A stretch of 64,000 bases of DNA from Lacimicrobium alkaliphilum. Its GTDB lineage: Bacteria; Pseudomonadota; Gammaproteobacteria; Enterobacterales; Alteromonadaceae. Within the stretch, counting starts at the first letter, position 1. Every line of letters starts with the position of its first letter. The translations under genes were made by a program, and so were the position numbers. A model generated the notes under the pieces. That model did not search any database. It was not told the DNA's origin and saw only the letters and a list, made by a program, of their open reading frames with translations. Below, piece after piece: positions 18,456 through 27,218 of this stretch. The DNA is taken from assembly GCF_001466725.1 (NCBI RefSeq), contig NZ_CP013650.1, positions 3,534,001 through 3,598,000 on the forward strand. Reading direction: 5' to 3'.

Positions 18456-19964
18456 ATGAAAAAGCGTAATACCCTCAAGGCCACAGATATGGGTATCAAT
18501 ACCCATCACGAGCCGGTCATCTACATGCGTGAAGACTGTGAAATCTGCCAATCGGAGGGTTTCAGCGCCAACTCCAGGTTGCTGCTTGAGTGCGACGGAC
18601 AGTCGATTATCGCCACCCTTAACATTGTTGATAACCCGGTATTAGCCAAAGGCTATGCCGGATTATCAAAAATCGCCATGCAACGGCTAATGGTTAAAAA
18701 AGGAGACATCCTTGATATCAGCCAGGCCCCGGTGGTGTCATCATTAGCAGCGGTCAGGAAAAAGATCTTCGGTAACAGGCTCAGCCCACAGGATCTGCAG
18801 GCCATCATCATGGATATTGGTAATCATCGCTACAGCGATATAGAAATTGCCAGCTTTCTGAGTGTCTGTGCCGGCAGCCGCCTGAATATGGACGAGATAA
18901 CAGGTCTGACCCTGGCCATGGTTAATTCAGGCAAACGCCTGCTCTGGCCGGATCATAAAGAGGTTTTCGATAAACATTGTATCGGAGGCCTGCCGGGTAA
19001 CCGCACCACCCCTATAGTGGTATCTGTGGTCAGTGCTGGCGGACTGATTATTCCAAAAACATCCTCGCGTGCTATTACCTCTCCAGCCGGTACTGCCGAC
19101 ACCATGGAAACCCTTGCCAATGTAAATTTATCTTTGTCAGATATGCGACGCGTGGTGGCAGAGACAGGCGCCTGTCTCGCCTGGGGCGGTGCGGTTAATT
19201 TAAGCCCCACCGATGATTTACTGATCCGTATTGAACGAGCCCTGGATCTGGATGGCGAAGGCCAACTGATTGCCTCGGTGCTGTCAAAAAAGATCGCCGC
19301 CGGCTCCACCCATGTGGTTATCGATGTGCCGGTGGGGGAAACAGCTAAAGTCCGCACTCACACCGATGCCGAGCGCCTGATCAGTCTGTTTACCCGCATA
19401 GGGCAGGCCTGCGGTCTGACCGTGCGCTGTGTGTTAACCGATGGCAGTCAGCCCATAGGCCGGGGCATCGGCCCTGCACTGGAAGCCACAGACGTACTCG
19501 CCGTATTACAGAACGAGACCGATGCACCGCAGGATCTGCGTAACAGGGCCTTATTGTTATCAGCCCATCTGTTTGATCTGGCGCAGCAGTGCGGGCTCGA
19601 ACAGGGGCTGAGAAAAGCCACTGAGCTGCTCGATAACGGTAATGCCTGGCAGCAATTTCAGCGTATTATCAATACGCAGGGAGAGCTGAAAAAGCCTGTA
19701 GCCGCGAAATACCGTCAAACAGAAAAGGCCCCGCGTAACGGCATGATTAATGCTATTGATAACCGCCAACTGGCCAGGCTGGCTAAACTGGCCGGCGCAC
19801 CATCAAGCCCGGCGGCCGGTTTATACCTGCATACCAGGGTCGGGCAACTGGTTACCACCGACAGCCCGCTGTTTACCCTGCACAGCAACTCACGGGGCGA
19901 ACTAGACTATGCCATGGCCTATTATCAACAGGCGGATATTTTCAGTATTAAGGAAACCCAATGA
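18456..19964 (+). CDS. Thymidine phosphorylase family protein, AMP phosphorylase-like
   Basis: A 502-residue protein, longer than ordinary DeoA (about 440). An N-terminal domain of about 85 residues precedes the catalytic core, as in archaeal AMP phosphorylases. The core contains DKHCIGGLPGNRTTPIVVS (phosphate and nucleoside binding), KTSSRAITSPAGTADTMETL, and a C-terminal swivelling domain. Family chemistry is phosphorolysis of a nucleoside or nucleoside monophosphate: AMP plus phosphate gives adenine and ribose 1,5-bisphosphate in the archaeal enzymes. Which substrate applies here cannot be read from sequence. The stop overlaps the start of the PRPP synthetase-like gene by 4 nt. An ATG at 18489 with AAGG upstream is an alternative start. 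Confidence 0.85.
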   Translation: MKKRNTLKATDMGINTHHEPVIYMREDCEICQSEGFSANSRLLLECDGQSIIATLNIVDNPVLAKGYAGLSKIAMQRLMVKKGDILDISQAPVVSSLAAVRKKIFGNRLSPQDLQAIIMDIGNHRYSDIEIASFLSVCAGSRLNMDEITGLTLAMVNSGKRLLWPDHKEVFDKHCIGGLPGNRTTPIVVSVVSAGGLIIPKTSSRAITSPAGTADTMETLANVNLSLSDMRRVVAETGACLAWGGAVNLSPTDDLLIRIERALDLDGEGQLIASVLSKKIAAGSTHVVIDVPVGETAKVRTHTDAERLISLFTRIGQACGLTVRCVLTDGSQPIGRGIGPALEATDVLAVLQNETDAPQDLRNRALLLSAHLFDLAQQCGLEQGLRKATELLDNGNAWQQFQRIINTQGELKKPVAAKYRQTEKAPRNGMINAIDNRQLARLAKLAGAPSSPAAGLYLHTRVGQLVTTDSPLFTLHSNSRGELDYAMAYYQQADIFSIKETQ

Positions 19965-20848
19965 TGTCATCAGCTCCTGTTTTATTCAGTCTCCCGTCGC
20001 ACCCACTGGGAGGGGCTCTTTCTGAAGCCTTGCACGGCGAAACCGGCAAACTGGAAACCCGGTTATTCCCCGACGGCGAGAGTTATCTGCGGGTTTGTAC
20101 CGAAGTGACACAACGGGACTGCATTGTGCTGGCCGATTTATGTCAGCCAAACGATAAATATCTGCCGCTGATATTTCTGACAGAAACATTAAGAGAAATG
20201 GGCTGCCGCTCTGTTGGCGTGGTGGTTCCCTATCTCAGCTATATGCGCCAGGATAAGCGTTTTAAACCCGGTGAAGCGGTTACCTCCGGAATCTTTGCCA
20301 GTGCCTTATCGGCACATACCGACTGGCTGGTGACCGTTGATCCCCATCTGCACCGTTATCACTCACTGGATCAGATTTACACTGTGCCCTCTGTGGTCGT
20401 GCAAGGGGCTCCGGCACTGGCTGACTGGCTAAAGCCACAATCTTCATTATTACTGGTGGGCCCCGATGAGGAGAGTGAGCAATGGGTTGAGGCCATTGCC
20501 AAACGCAGCAATCACCCTTATGTGATAGGCAGTAAGCAACGTTTCGGTGATCGGGATGTCAGCATCAGCCTGCCGGATCTGCAGCAGCACAGGCATAAGA
20601 CTGCGGTGATTATTGATGATGTCATTTCCAGCGGCCAGACCATAATGCAAACCATCAAAGCCTTGCAGCAGCAAGGGTTCAGCAAGATTGAAGGGGCCGC
20701 TGTGCATGGCATCTTCTCCAGTCAGTCCGACCAGCTGCTGAAACAAGCCGGTCTTAGCAGGCTGGTCACCTGTAACACTATCCCTCATTCTTCCAATGGC
20801 GTGGATATCACGCCATTGTTGGTGCCCGCCATTCAAAGCTGCCTCTGA
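19961..20848 (+). CDS. Ribose-phosphate pyrophosphokinase-like protein
   Basis: A 295-residue member of the PRPP synthetase family. Visible are the N-terminal LFPDGESYLRV segment, VVVPYLSYMRQDKRFKPGE (flexible loop), TVDPHLHRYHSL (ATP/metal binding), VGPDEESEQW, and the PRPP loop TAVIIDDVISSGQTI. It is slightly shorter than housekeeping Prs (about 315 residues), so this is probably a dedicated second copy. It is translationally coupled (4-nt overlap) to the phosphorylase-like gene behind an FNR-type promoter. The pair could link ribose 1,5-bisphosphate or ribose 5-phosphate from nucleotide breakdown to PRPP, or run toward ATP; this is inference. Confidence 0.88.
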   Translation: MMSSAPVLFSLPSHPLGGALSEALHGETGKLETRLFPDGESYLRVCTEVTQRDCIVLADLCQPNDKYLPLIFLTETLREMGCRSVGVVVPYLSYMRQDKRFKPGEAVTSGIFASALSAHTDWLVTVDPHLHRYHSLDQIYTVPSVVVQGAPALADWLKPQSSLLLVGPDEESEQWVEAIAKRSNHPYVIGSKQRFGDRDVSISLPDLQQHRHKTAVIIDDVISSGQTIMQTIKALQQQGFSKIEGAAVHGIFSSQSDQLLKQAGLSRLVTCNTIPHSSNGVDITPLLVPAIQSCL

Positions 20849-20883
20849 GCATATTGCCACCATTACTGATGGCAACATCAACA

Positions 20884-23800
20884 TCAGTTGTTGCCATCAG
20901 CCACTAAGCGGCGCTCACTTAAATAAAACAACACCGGGATCACCAGCAAGGACACCAGTGGTGCCAGTATCATGCCGCCCAGCATAGGCGCGGCAATGCG
21001 CTGCATCACCTCATGGCCGGTGCCTGTGGTCAGCATGATGGGCAGCAGGCTGGCGATCACCGTCAGCACTGTCATGGCCTTAGGCCGGATCCGCTGCACC
21101 GCCCCCTCAATAATGGCCTCGTACAGACCACTTAAGGATTTCTGTTGCTGTTCCTGCCAGGCGTGATTCAGATACAGGTACATAATCACCCCGAATTCCG
21201 CCACCACACCGGCCAGGGCGATCATTCCCACCACCACCGCAACAGAGAGATTAAACTGCAGATACCAGAGTAACCACAGACTGCCGGTCAGCGCCATCGG
21301 CAGGGTCAGCATCACCACCAGGCTCTGCTTCCAGCTGGACAGAGTGATAAACAGCAGGATCAGAACGATCAGCAAGGTCAGCGGAATCAGTTTCGCCAGA
21401 CTGGTCTCCACCCTTTGCAGTGATTCATACTGACCGGACCAGGATACCGTGTAGCGCGGCGGTAACTGCAACTCTTTATCCAGCAGCGCTCTGGCCTGTT
21501 GCAGGTATTCGCCGATGGACACATCCTGAATATCGATAAAGGTCCAGCCAACCGGCCGCGCGTTTTCGCTTTTGATCATCGCAGGGCCCTCCACTATCTC
21601 CAGTGCCGCCAGTTTCGACAGCGGAATATAGGCACCCTCCTGCGTGCTGACAGGAAGCTCTCTGAGCTTGTCCAGGTCATCACGCCAGTGCCTGGCAAAG
21701 CGCAGGTTGATGGGATAGCGCTCGTTGCCTTTGACCACCTGATCCACTTCCATACCGCCGATGGCATAGCGCACCAGATCATGCAGTTTACTGACACTCA
21801 TGCCGTACTCTGCCAGGGCATTCAGATCAGGCTCCAGCTCCAGATAACGGCCACCGGCAACCCGTTCAGAATAGACCGATGCGGTGGCTGGCAATTGGTT
21901 TAACAGCTTCTCAACCTGCTGACCGATCTGTTCGATCTGCGCCATATCCGGGCCGGATATTTTCAGACCCAGTGGGGTCTTAATACCGGTGGAGAGCATA
22001 TCAATGCGCGTCTTAATCGGCTGTACCCAGGCATTCGTCAGACCCGGGAACTGAACCTTATTTTGTAATTCCTGCTTCAGCTTTTCCAGCGTCATCCCCT
22101 CGCGCCACTGATCCCTGGGTTTAAGCTGGATCGTGGTTTCAAGCATGGTCAGCGGCGCCGGGTCGGTGGCGGTCTCTGCTCTGCCCACTTTGCCGAATAC
22201 CGTTTTCACTTCCGGAAGTTGTTTGATCAACCTGTCTGTCTGCTGCAAAAGCTGAGCGGCTTTACCGGCACTCACCCCCGGCAGCGTGGTAGGCATATAG
22301 AGTAAATCACCCTCATCGATCTGCGGCATAAACTCTTTGCCCAGATGTGTCAGCGGATAATAACCGGAGGCCGTCAGCAGCACAGCAAGTAACAGGGTCA
22401 GTTTGGGAAAGGCCAGCGCCCCACGTAAAACCGGTCGGTACAGTGCAATCAGTGAGCGGGACAGCAGATTGCGGTGCTCAGGGACGATATTACCCCGTAC
22501 CCAGTAGCCGAGCAGCACAGGTACCAGCGTGACCGCCAGCAAGGCCGAGGCGGCCATGGCGAATGATTTGGTCAGTGCCAGCGGGGTAAACAACCGGCCT
22601 TCCTGCCCTTGCAGAGCAAATACCGGGAAGAAACTGACCGTGATAATCAACAGGGTCAGAAACAACGCCGGGCCCACCTGTTGTGACGCCTGGATCACCA
22701 GTTGCCAGTGCTCCGGTTTATCCGGTTTGCGGCCGTGTTTTTCGGTAAATTTCTCCAGAGTCTTATGCAGGTTTTCGATCATCACAATGGCGGCATCCAC
22801 CAGCGCACCGATGGCAATGGCAATGCCCCCAAGGCTCATGATATTGGCGCTGATACCCAGCATTTTCATCAGCAAGAACGCCATCAGCAAAGCCAGTGGC
22901 AGCACAATGATGGCTACCAGCGTCGAGCCCAGGTGCCATAAAAATACCAGTAACACCACCGATACAATGGCCATCTCCATGATCAGCTTGTCAGACAGGT
23001 TGTCTACCGAACGCTGGATAAAATCAGAGCGGTCATAGGTGGTCACTACCTCCACGCCTTCTGGCAGGGACGAAGAAAGCTGTTTCAGCTTGTCTTTGAC
23101 TTTAGCAATCACCTCGCGGGCATTTTCGCCACTGCGCATCACCACAATGCCGCCGACTACCTCACCCTCACCATCGAGTTCGGCGATCCCCCGGCGCAGT
23201 GAGGGCCCCAGCCGAATCTCGGCCACATCCTTAAGTTGCAGCGGAATACGGGCGTTGTTTCGCTTGCCTAAAGGAATGTTTTCAAAATCCTCTAATTCGG
23301 TCAGATAGCCTTTGGCCCTGAGCATATATTCGGCTTCGGCCATCTCAATACTGGCGCCACCGGCCTCAGCGTTATTGCTACGTATGGCTTCAAGCACATC
23401 ATTCACAGACAGCTGATAGCTGGCCAGCCTGAGCGGGTCCAGCACTATCTGGTAGGTCTGAGTCATGCCGCCTACCGTGGCCACTTCTGACACCCCGGCC
23501 ACCGACTGCAGTTCCTGTTTTAAAAACCAGTCCTGCAGGCTCTTCAGTTGGGCCAGATTCAGACTATTACTGCTGTCTTTAAGGGCATACTGATACACCC
23601 AGCCCACACCGGAGGCATCTGGCCCCAATTGTGGCTGCACCGATGGGGGAAGCTGAGAAGCGGCCTGATTCAGGTACTCCAGTACCCGGGAGCGGGCCCA
23701 ATAGATATCCGTACCGTCTTCAAAGATGAGATACAGATAAGAATCGCCGTAAAAGGAAAAACCGCGCACGGTTTTGGCCCCCGGCACCGCCATCATAATA

Positions 23801-24012
23801 TTGGCCAGCGGATATGTGACCTGCTGTTCCACTAATTGCGGACTCTGACCGGGGTAAGGGGTCTTAATGATCACCTGTACATCGGACAGATCGGGGATCG
23901 CATCCACATTCAGGCTGCGCATGGCCTGCCAACCGGCAACCGCCAGTGCGGCCATCATCAGCAATACCAGTGCGCGCTGACGCACACAAAAAGCAATAAG
24001 CCTGGCTAACAT
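20884..24012 (-). CDS. cusA: Heavy-metal RND efflux pump, CusA/CzcA family
   Basis: A 1042-residue inner-membrane proton antiporter of the HME-RND family, full length. Twelve membrane segments and two large periplasmic loops can be traced; GALVDAAIVMIEN near residue 405 contains the proton-relay Asp of TM4. It exports a soft metal, probably Cu(I)/Ag(I) by similarity and by its neighbours, through a trimeric complex with the adaptor encoded 9 nt upstream. The ribosome site AAGGAGG is strong. It is the last gene of the operon and ends 35 nt from the convergent PRPP synthetase-like gene. Confidence 0.93.
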   Translation of the reverse strand: MLARLIAFCVRQRALVLLMMAALAVAGWQAMRSLNVDAIPDLSDVQVIIKTPYPGQSPQLVEQQVTYPLANIMMAVPGAKTVRGFSFYGDSYLYLIFEDGTDIYWARSRVLEYLNQAASQLPPSVQPQLGPDASGVGWVYQYALKDSSNSLNLAQLKSLQDWFLKQELQSVAGVSEVATVGGMTQTYQIVLDPLRLASYQLSVNDVLEAIRSNNAEAGGASIEMAEAEYMLRAKGYLTELEDFENIPLGKRNNARIPLQLKDVAEIRLGPSLRRGIAELDGEGEVVGGIVVMRSGENAREVIAKVKDKLKQLSSSLPEGVEVVTTYDRSDFIQRSVDNLSDKLIMEMAIVSVVLLVFLWHLGSTLVAIIVLPLALLMAFLLMKMLGISANIMSLGGIAIAIGALVDAAIVMIENLHKTLEKFTEKHGRKPDKPEHWQLVIQASQQVGPALFLTLLIITVSFFPVFALQGQEGRLFTPLALTKSFAMAASALLAVTLVPVLLGYWVRGNIVPEHRNLLSRSLIALYRPVLRGALAFPKLTLLLAVLLTASGYYPLTHLGKEFMPQIDEGDLLYMPTTLPGVSAGKAAQLLQQTDRLIKQLPEVKTVFGKVGRAETATDPAPLTMLETTIQLKPRDQWREGMTLEKLKQELQNKVQFPGLTNAWVQPIKTRIDMLSTGIKTPLGLKISGPDMAQIEQIGQQVEKLLNQLPATASVYSERVAGGRYLELEPDLNALAEYGMSVSKLHDLVRYAIGGMEVDQVVKGNERYPINLRFARHWRDDLDKLRELPVSTQEGAYIPLSKLAALEIVEGPAMIKSENARPVGWTFIDIQDVSIGEYLQQARALLDKELQLPPRYTVSWSGQYESLQRVETSLAKLIPLTLLIVLILLFITLSSWKQSLVVMLTLPMALTGSLWLLWYLQFNLSVAVVVGMIALAGVVAEFGVIMYLYLNHAWQEQQQKSLSGLYEAIIEGAVQRIRPKAMTVLTVIASLLPIMLTTGTGHEVMQRIAAPMLGGMILAPLVSLLVIPVLFYLSERRLVADGNN

Positions 24013-24021
24013 ATTGCCTCC

Positions 24022-25248
24022 TTAATGACCGGCATGAGGGTCGGCATCAATGCGACCCAGTCCACCAGCGAGACTGGCTTCGGAGTCCAGCAGGAACTGC
24101 CCGGAGGTGACCACCTGCTCACCTTCTGACAGTCCATGCAGAATTTCGGTTTTACCCTGGGCCTGCATACCGGTTTCTACCCTGCGCACCACAAACTCGT
24201 TATCATCGGTCTGCACCACCACCCGATCTGAATCTGCGCCGCGAATCACCGCCGATGAACTGACCACCAGCACATCTCTTAGTGGCCCGCCAAAAATCTC
24301 AACCCTGGCGGTCATTCCGGCCTTGATCCGTTTAAGGGGGTTATCCAGTTTCAGTCTGACTTTCAGGCTGCGGGTAACGGGATCCAGTTGTGGGTAGATA
24401 TAATCGATGGTGGCCTCGGCATCATGTATGCCGATGCCGGAAAAGTGAATACTGGCAGGACGACCTTCTTCGAGCCAGTCAAACTGGTTCTCAAACACAT
24501 CGGCAATCACCCACAGCTTGGTCAGATCGGCAATGGCGATCATTTCCATATCCGGGGTCACGTACATGCCATGGCGCACATTAAGTTCGGTGATCACGCC
24601 GGAGCGCTGGGCGTAAAAGGGCACGGTATACAGTGACTGCCTTGTTTTCTCGAGCTGCCTGATTACCTCATCATCAATACCGAGCAATTTCAGTCGCAGG
24701 CGCCCCTGTTGCAACATGCGCTGCTGACTCTGACCACCTCCATTATTCAGCACCTGCAGGTAATCATCCTGTGCCACCACCAGCTCAGGGGAGTACAAAG
24801 TAAATAACAGCTCGCCCTTTTCGACCGGCTCACCTACCGCATGAGGGGTCAGTGATTCCAGCCAGCCGGATACCCTGGGATGAATATGGCTGATATCAGC
24901 TTCATCGAAGGTGGCCGTGCCCAGGGTCTGGATATATTTCCATAAATCATCCCGACTAACGGACTCTGTCACCAGTGACATGGCCTGCTGCATCTCACCA
25001 CTGACGCTAACCACCGGGTTATCACCGTCTGCTGCCGCGGAGCGGGTAACCGGCTCAAGATCCATACCACAAATGGGGCAACTGCCCGGGTGATCTTTAA
25101 TGATATGACTGTGCATAGGGCAGACGTAAACCACCTGCCCGGTAACAGGGTCCTGTGTGGCAGTTTGCTCAGACTGAGCCGCAACCAACGGAACAGATTG
25201 TATTGTTAAGGCCAACACCCACAATAGTGCTGCGATGATAGATTTCAT
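24022..25248 (-). CDS. cusB: RND efflux periplasmic adaptor, CusB-like
   Basis: A 408-residue membrane-fusion protein. Residues 1-24 form a signal peptide. Residues about 38-65 are a heavy-metal-binding domain (VYVCPMHSHII, SCPICGMDLEPV) with paired Cys, Met and His ligands typical of CusB-type adaptors. The barrel-sandwich and beta-barrel domains follow. It would deliver Cu(I)/Ag(I) from the periplasm to the RND pump encoded next. The ribosome site is AGGAG. Confidence 0.92.
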   Translation of the reverse strand: MKSIIAALLWVLALTIQSVPLVAAQSEQTATQDPVTGQVVYVCPMHSHIIKDHPGSCPICGMDLEPVTRSAAADGDNPVVSVSGEMQQAMSLVTESVSRDDLWKYIQTLGTATFDEADISHIHPRVSGWLESLTPHAVGEPVEKGELLFTLYSPELVVAQDDYLQVLNNGGGQSQQRMLQQGRLRLKLLGIDDEVIRQLEKTRQSLYTVPFYAQRSGVITELNVRHGMYVTPDMEMIAIADLTKLWVIADVFENQFDWLEEGRPASIHFSGIGIHDAEATIDYIYPQLDPVTRSLKVRLKLDNPLKRIKAGMTARVEIFGGPLRDVLVVSSSAVIRGADSDRVVVQTDDNEFVVRRVETGMQAQGKTEILHGLSEGEQVVTSGQFLLDSEASLAGGLGRIDADPHAGH

Positions 25249-25291
25249 TTTTTACTCCTGAAAGAAAAACCACTGGAAAAGGGATTTACTT

Positions 25292-25603
25292 TCAGTGTCT
25301 GGGTGGCCGGAATGGTCCCGATGGAGTGGAATTTAATGGCAGATAGCCGGAGGGCTCATAACCTGATGAAGGGATTGATGGGAAAACCACGAACCCGGAG
25401 TGCAAAACGGCGGCACAGCTGATAGCACACTGACAACCGCTGTTATCACAACAACCAGTTTGTTTGTCAGAAGCATCGTCGTTATCACAGCAATCATGGG
25501 CCATCATCATGCTCTGACTATCGTCCACAGGCATAGCCTGACTGACCGGGGCGAACACACCCGATATCATAATCAGAGCAAGCAAATAGACCAATAGTTT
25601 CAA
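25292..25603 (-). CDS. Small exported Cys-rich protein, CopL-like
   Basis: A 103-residue protein starting with TTG and overlapping the stop of the PepSY gene (TTGA), so it is translationally coupled. A signal peptide (about 1-23, ending VSQA) is followed by a Cys cluster with CC, CC and CxC groups (DCCDNDD, GCCDNSGCQC), then a Pro-rich tail ending GPFRPPRH. This layout recalls CopL-type copper-associated proteins. It lies directly upstream of cusB, so periplasmic copper or silver binding is a reasonable guess. Confidence 0.65.
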   Translation of the reverse strand: MKLLVYLLALIMISGVFAPVSQAMPVDDSQSMMMAHDCCDNDDASDKQTGCCDNSGCQCAISCAAVLHSGFVVFPSIPSSGYEPSGYLPLNSTPSGPFRPPRH

Positions 25604-26292
25604 CGGACCCGGTGCCTCAATTTACGCCAGTTAGGTTTAACCAGACTGTGATACAGCAATATAAACCCGCTCAGAGTAAACAACCAGGCCGCAATTGCCA
25701 AGCTAATCAGCAAAGGATTATTAAAATCAGTGCGATCTTCAAAGTCGAGTATATGCAGCATCCAGAAAAAATCGAATATCCGCCACAGATCCGAGCGCAC
25801 TCTGAGCACGCCTGCTGAATAGGGCTGCAGGTAAAAGCTGGTGTTAATCCAGTCATCAAAATCCACCCGGTACAGCGGTCCTTGTAGCCCTCTTACCTCA
25901 CCAGGTAACTGCTCCAGCAAGGTGACCGATTTCACTGCGCCCTGTCCCAGATACTGTTGTTGTGCACCTTCTTTGGCCTGCTCTTCAGTGATCATTGGCA
26001 ATGGCTGACCGGTGCCCGGATGCAGAAAGTGCGTATTCCCTTCAAAATCACTCGCCTGCAAAGCCAGTTGATCCGGACGTTGTACCCATTGCCAGGCCCG
26101 CCACCGGGAAAAATCCAGGCTCACACTTTGGGGCTGCTCGCTTAAAGCTCCTTGTTGGCGTTCAATCAGATGATTGCCACGCACCAACTCCAGCGGAATG
26201 ACACTCATCACTACACCACCGCTGATCCACAGCAATACCTGTACACCCAGAATAAGTCCTGCCCATTTATGCCATTTGCGCCAGAATTTCAT
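25600..26292 (-). CDS. PepSY-associated membrane protein
   Basis: A 230-residue protein with an N-terminal HKWAGLILGVQVLLWISGGVV membrane helix of the PepSY_TM type, a periplasmic PepSY-like region (VDFDDWINTSFYLQPYSAGVLRVRSD), then two C-terminal helices (FDFFWMLHILDF, LAIAAWLFTLSGFILLYHS). Such proteins often accompany metal-handling genes. It is the first gene of the four-gene metal operon and is coupled to the Cys-rich gene. Its exact role is unknown. Confidence 0.75.
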   Translation of the reverse strand: MKFWRKWHKWAGLILGVQVLLWISGGVVMSVIPLELVRGNHLIERQQGALSEQPQSVSLDFSRWRAWQWVQRPDQLALQASDFEGNTHFLHPGTGQPLPMITEEQAKEGAQQQYLGQGAVKSVTLLEQLPGEVRGLQGPLYRVDFDDWINTSFYLQPYSAGVLRVRSDLWRIFDFFWMLHILDFEDRTDFNNPLLISLAIAAWLFTLSGFILLYHSLVKPNWRKLRHRVR

Positions 26293-26485
26293 CGCCTACC
26301 ATCCGCCATTACATCGCAGTTTTTTCAGATCACCCTTGTCAATTAAGGACTAAAGGGGTATAAATCCCGATTATCTTTACGTTTAATTTACCTAAAGTCG
26401 ATACTGATCCTGATTTTTGTTCAGGGTTGCTCTGTAAAACACACCAGAGACTGGCTTTAAACTGGTTATTGAAGGAAATCCAAGT

Positions 26486-26884
26486 ATGAAGAAAAAGCAC
26501 GGTTCAGAGTCAGAAGACGCAAGCATAGATATGACCCCGATGCTCGACATCGTATTCATCATGTTGATCTTCTTTATCGTGACCACCTCCTTCGTGAAGG
26601 AAAAGGGGCTTATCGTTAATCGTCCGGATGATCAGCAGCAAACCAATAAGCCAAGCAAGAACGTTTCTATCCGCATTGATGAGAACGGTTTTATCTATAT
26701 GAATAACCGTCAAATTGATATTAAGCGTGTGGAAGCTAACGTGCAGACCTTTCTGGCCGAGAATAACACCGACTCTGCGGTAGTTCAGGCTGCAGAAAAA
26801 ACCAAGCATGGTGTCGTGGTCGAAGTGTTGAATCAGATCACCAGAGCAGGCGTACCCAAACTTTCTGTAGTAGTAAAAAACTAG
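26486..26884 (+). CDS. exbD: ExbD/TolR-family biopolymer transport protein
   Basis: A 132-residue protein with a short cytoplasmic N-terminus, one membrane helix whose start carries the proton-relay Asp (DMTPMLDIVFIMLIFFIVTT) and a periplasmic C-terminal domain, all typical of ExbD. ExbD works with ExbB in TonB energisation, but no exbB or tonB lies beside it: the gene is alone, with its own GAAGG ribosome site and a strong terminator. It may pair with ExbB proteins encoded elsewhere. Confidence 0.9.
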   Translation: MKKKHGSESEDASIDMTPMLDIVFIMLIFFIVTTSFVKEKGLIVNRPDDQQQTNKPSKNVSIRIDENGFIYMNNRQIDIKRVEANVQTFLAENNTDSAVVQAAEKTKHGVVVEVLNQITRAGVPKLSVVVKN

Positions 26885-26908
26885 CACAACGCCATAAAGA
26901 ACATCGAT

Positions 26909-26934
26909 AGCCCGGGCACAGCCCGGGCTTTTTT
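26909..26934 (+). terminator. Rho-independent terminator of exbD
   Basis: AGCCCGGGC (26909-26917), loop ACA, GCCCGGGCT (26921-26929), with a six-T run at 26929-26934. The stem is GC-rich and perfect. Confidence 0.9.
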
Positions 26935-27154
26935 ATGCCTTTTCTAATTCTAACGCACTAGCAAAGCAAATAACCTAGCTGTCCCTGCAGATATGACACA
27001 CCGTCCCTGGTGTGCCAGTTACCTTTGCATTGGCTCGAAGGGACGAGAGACATAAAAGACAGGGAGGTCGATGTCTCGTTTAGTAACTTACAATAGTCAG
27101 ATATATTTAACTGACATGCATTAGTCATTGCCCAGGCTTTTTTATATGCGCATA

Positions 27155-27186
27155 AAAAATGCCAGTCAGTATTACCTGACTGGCAT
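27155..27186 (-). terminator. Rho-independent terminator of the pdh operon (after lpdA)
   Basis: On the minus strand ATGCCAGTCAG (27186-27176), a six-base loop and CTGACTGGCAT (27169-27159) form an 11-bp perfect stem followed by a T run. It lies 33 nt past the lpdA stop. Confidence 0.88.
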
Positions 27187-27218
27187 TAATAGTCTGCTCT
27201 GCTAAATCAGAGTTTGAT

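Larger units (their letters stand above)
26885..27218. other. Intergenic region between exbD and lpdA
   Basis: A 334-nt stretch without a gene. It starts with the exbD terminator and ends with the lpdA terminator. Between them are a small hairpin (CACACC-gtccct-GGTGTG, 26997-27014) and a larger stem pairing 27043-27053 with 27071-27079 (ACGAGAGACAT / ATGTCTCGT). A small RNA cannot be excluded, but no promoter of note was seen. Confidence 0.5.
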
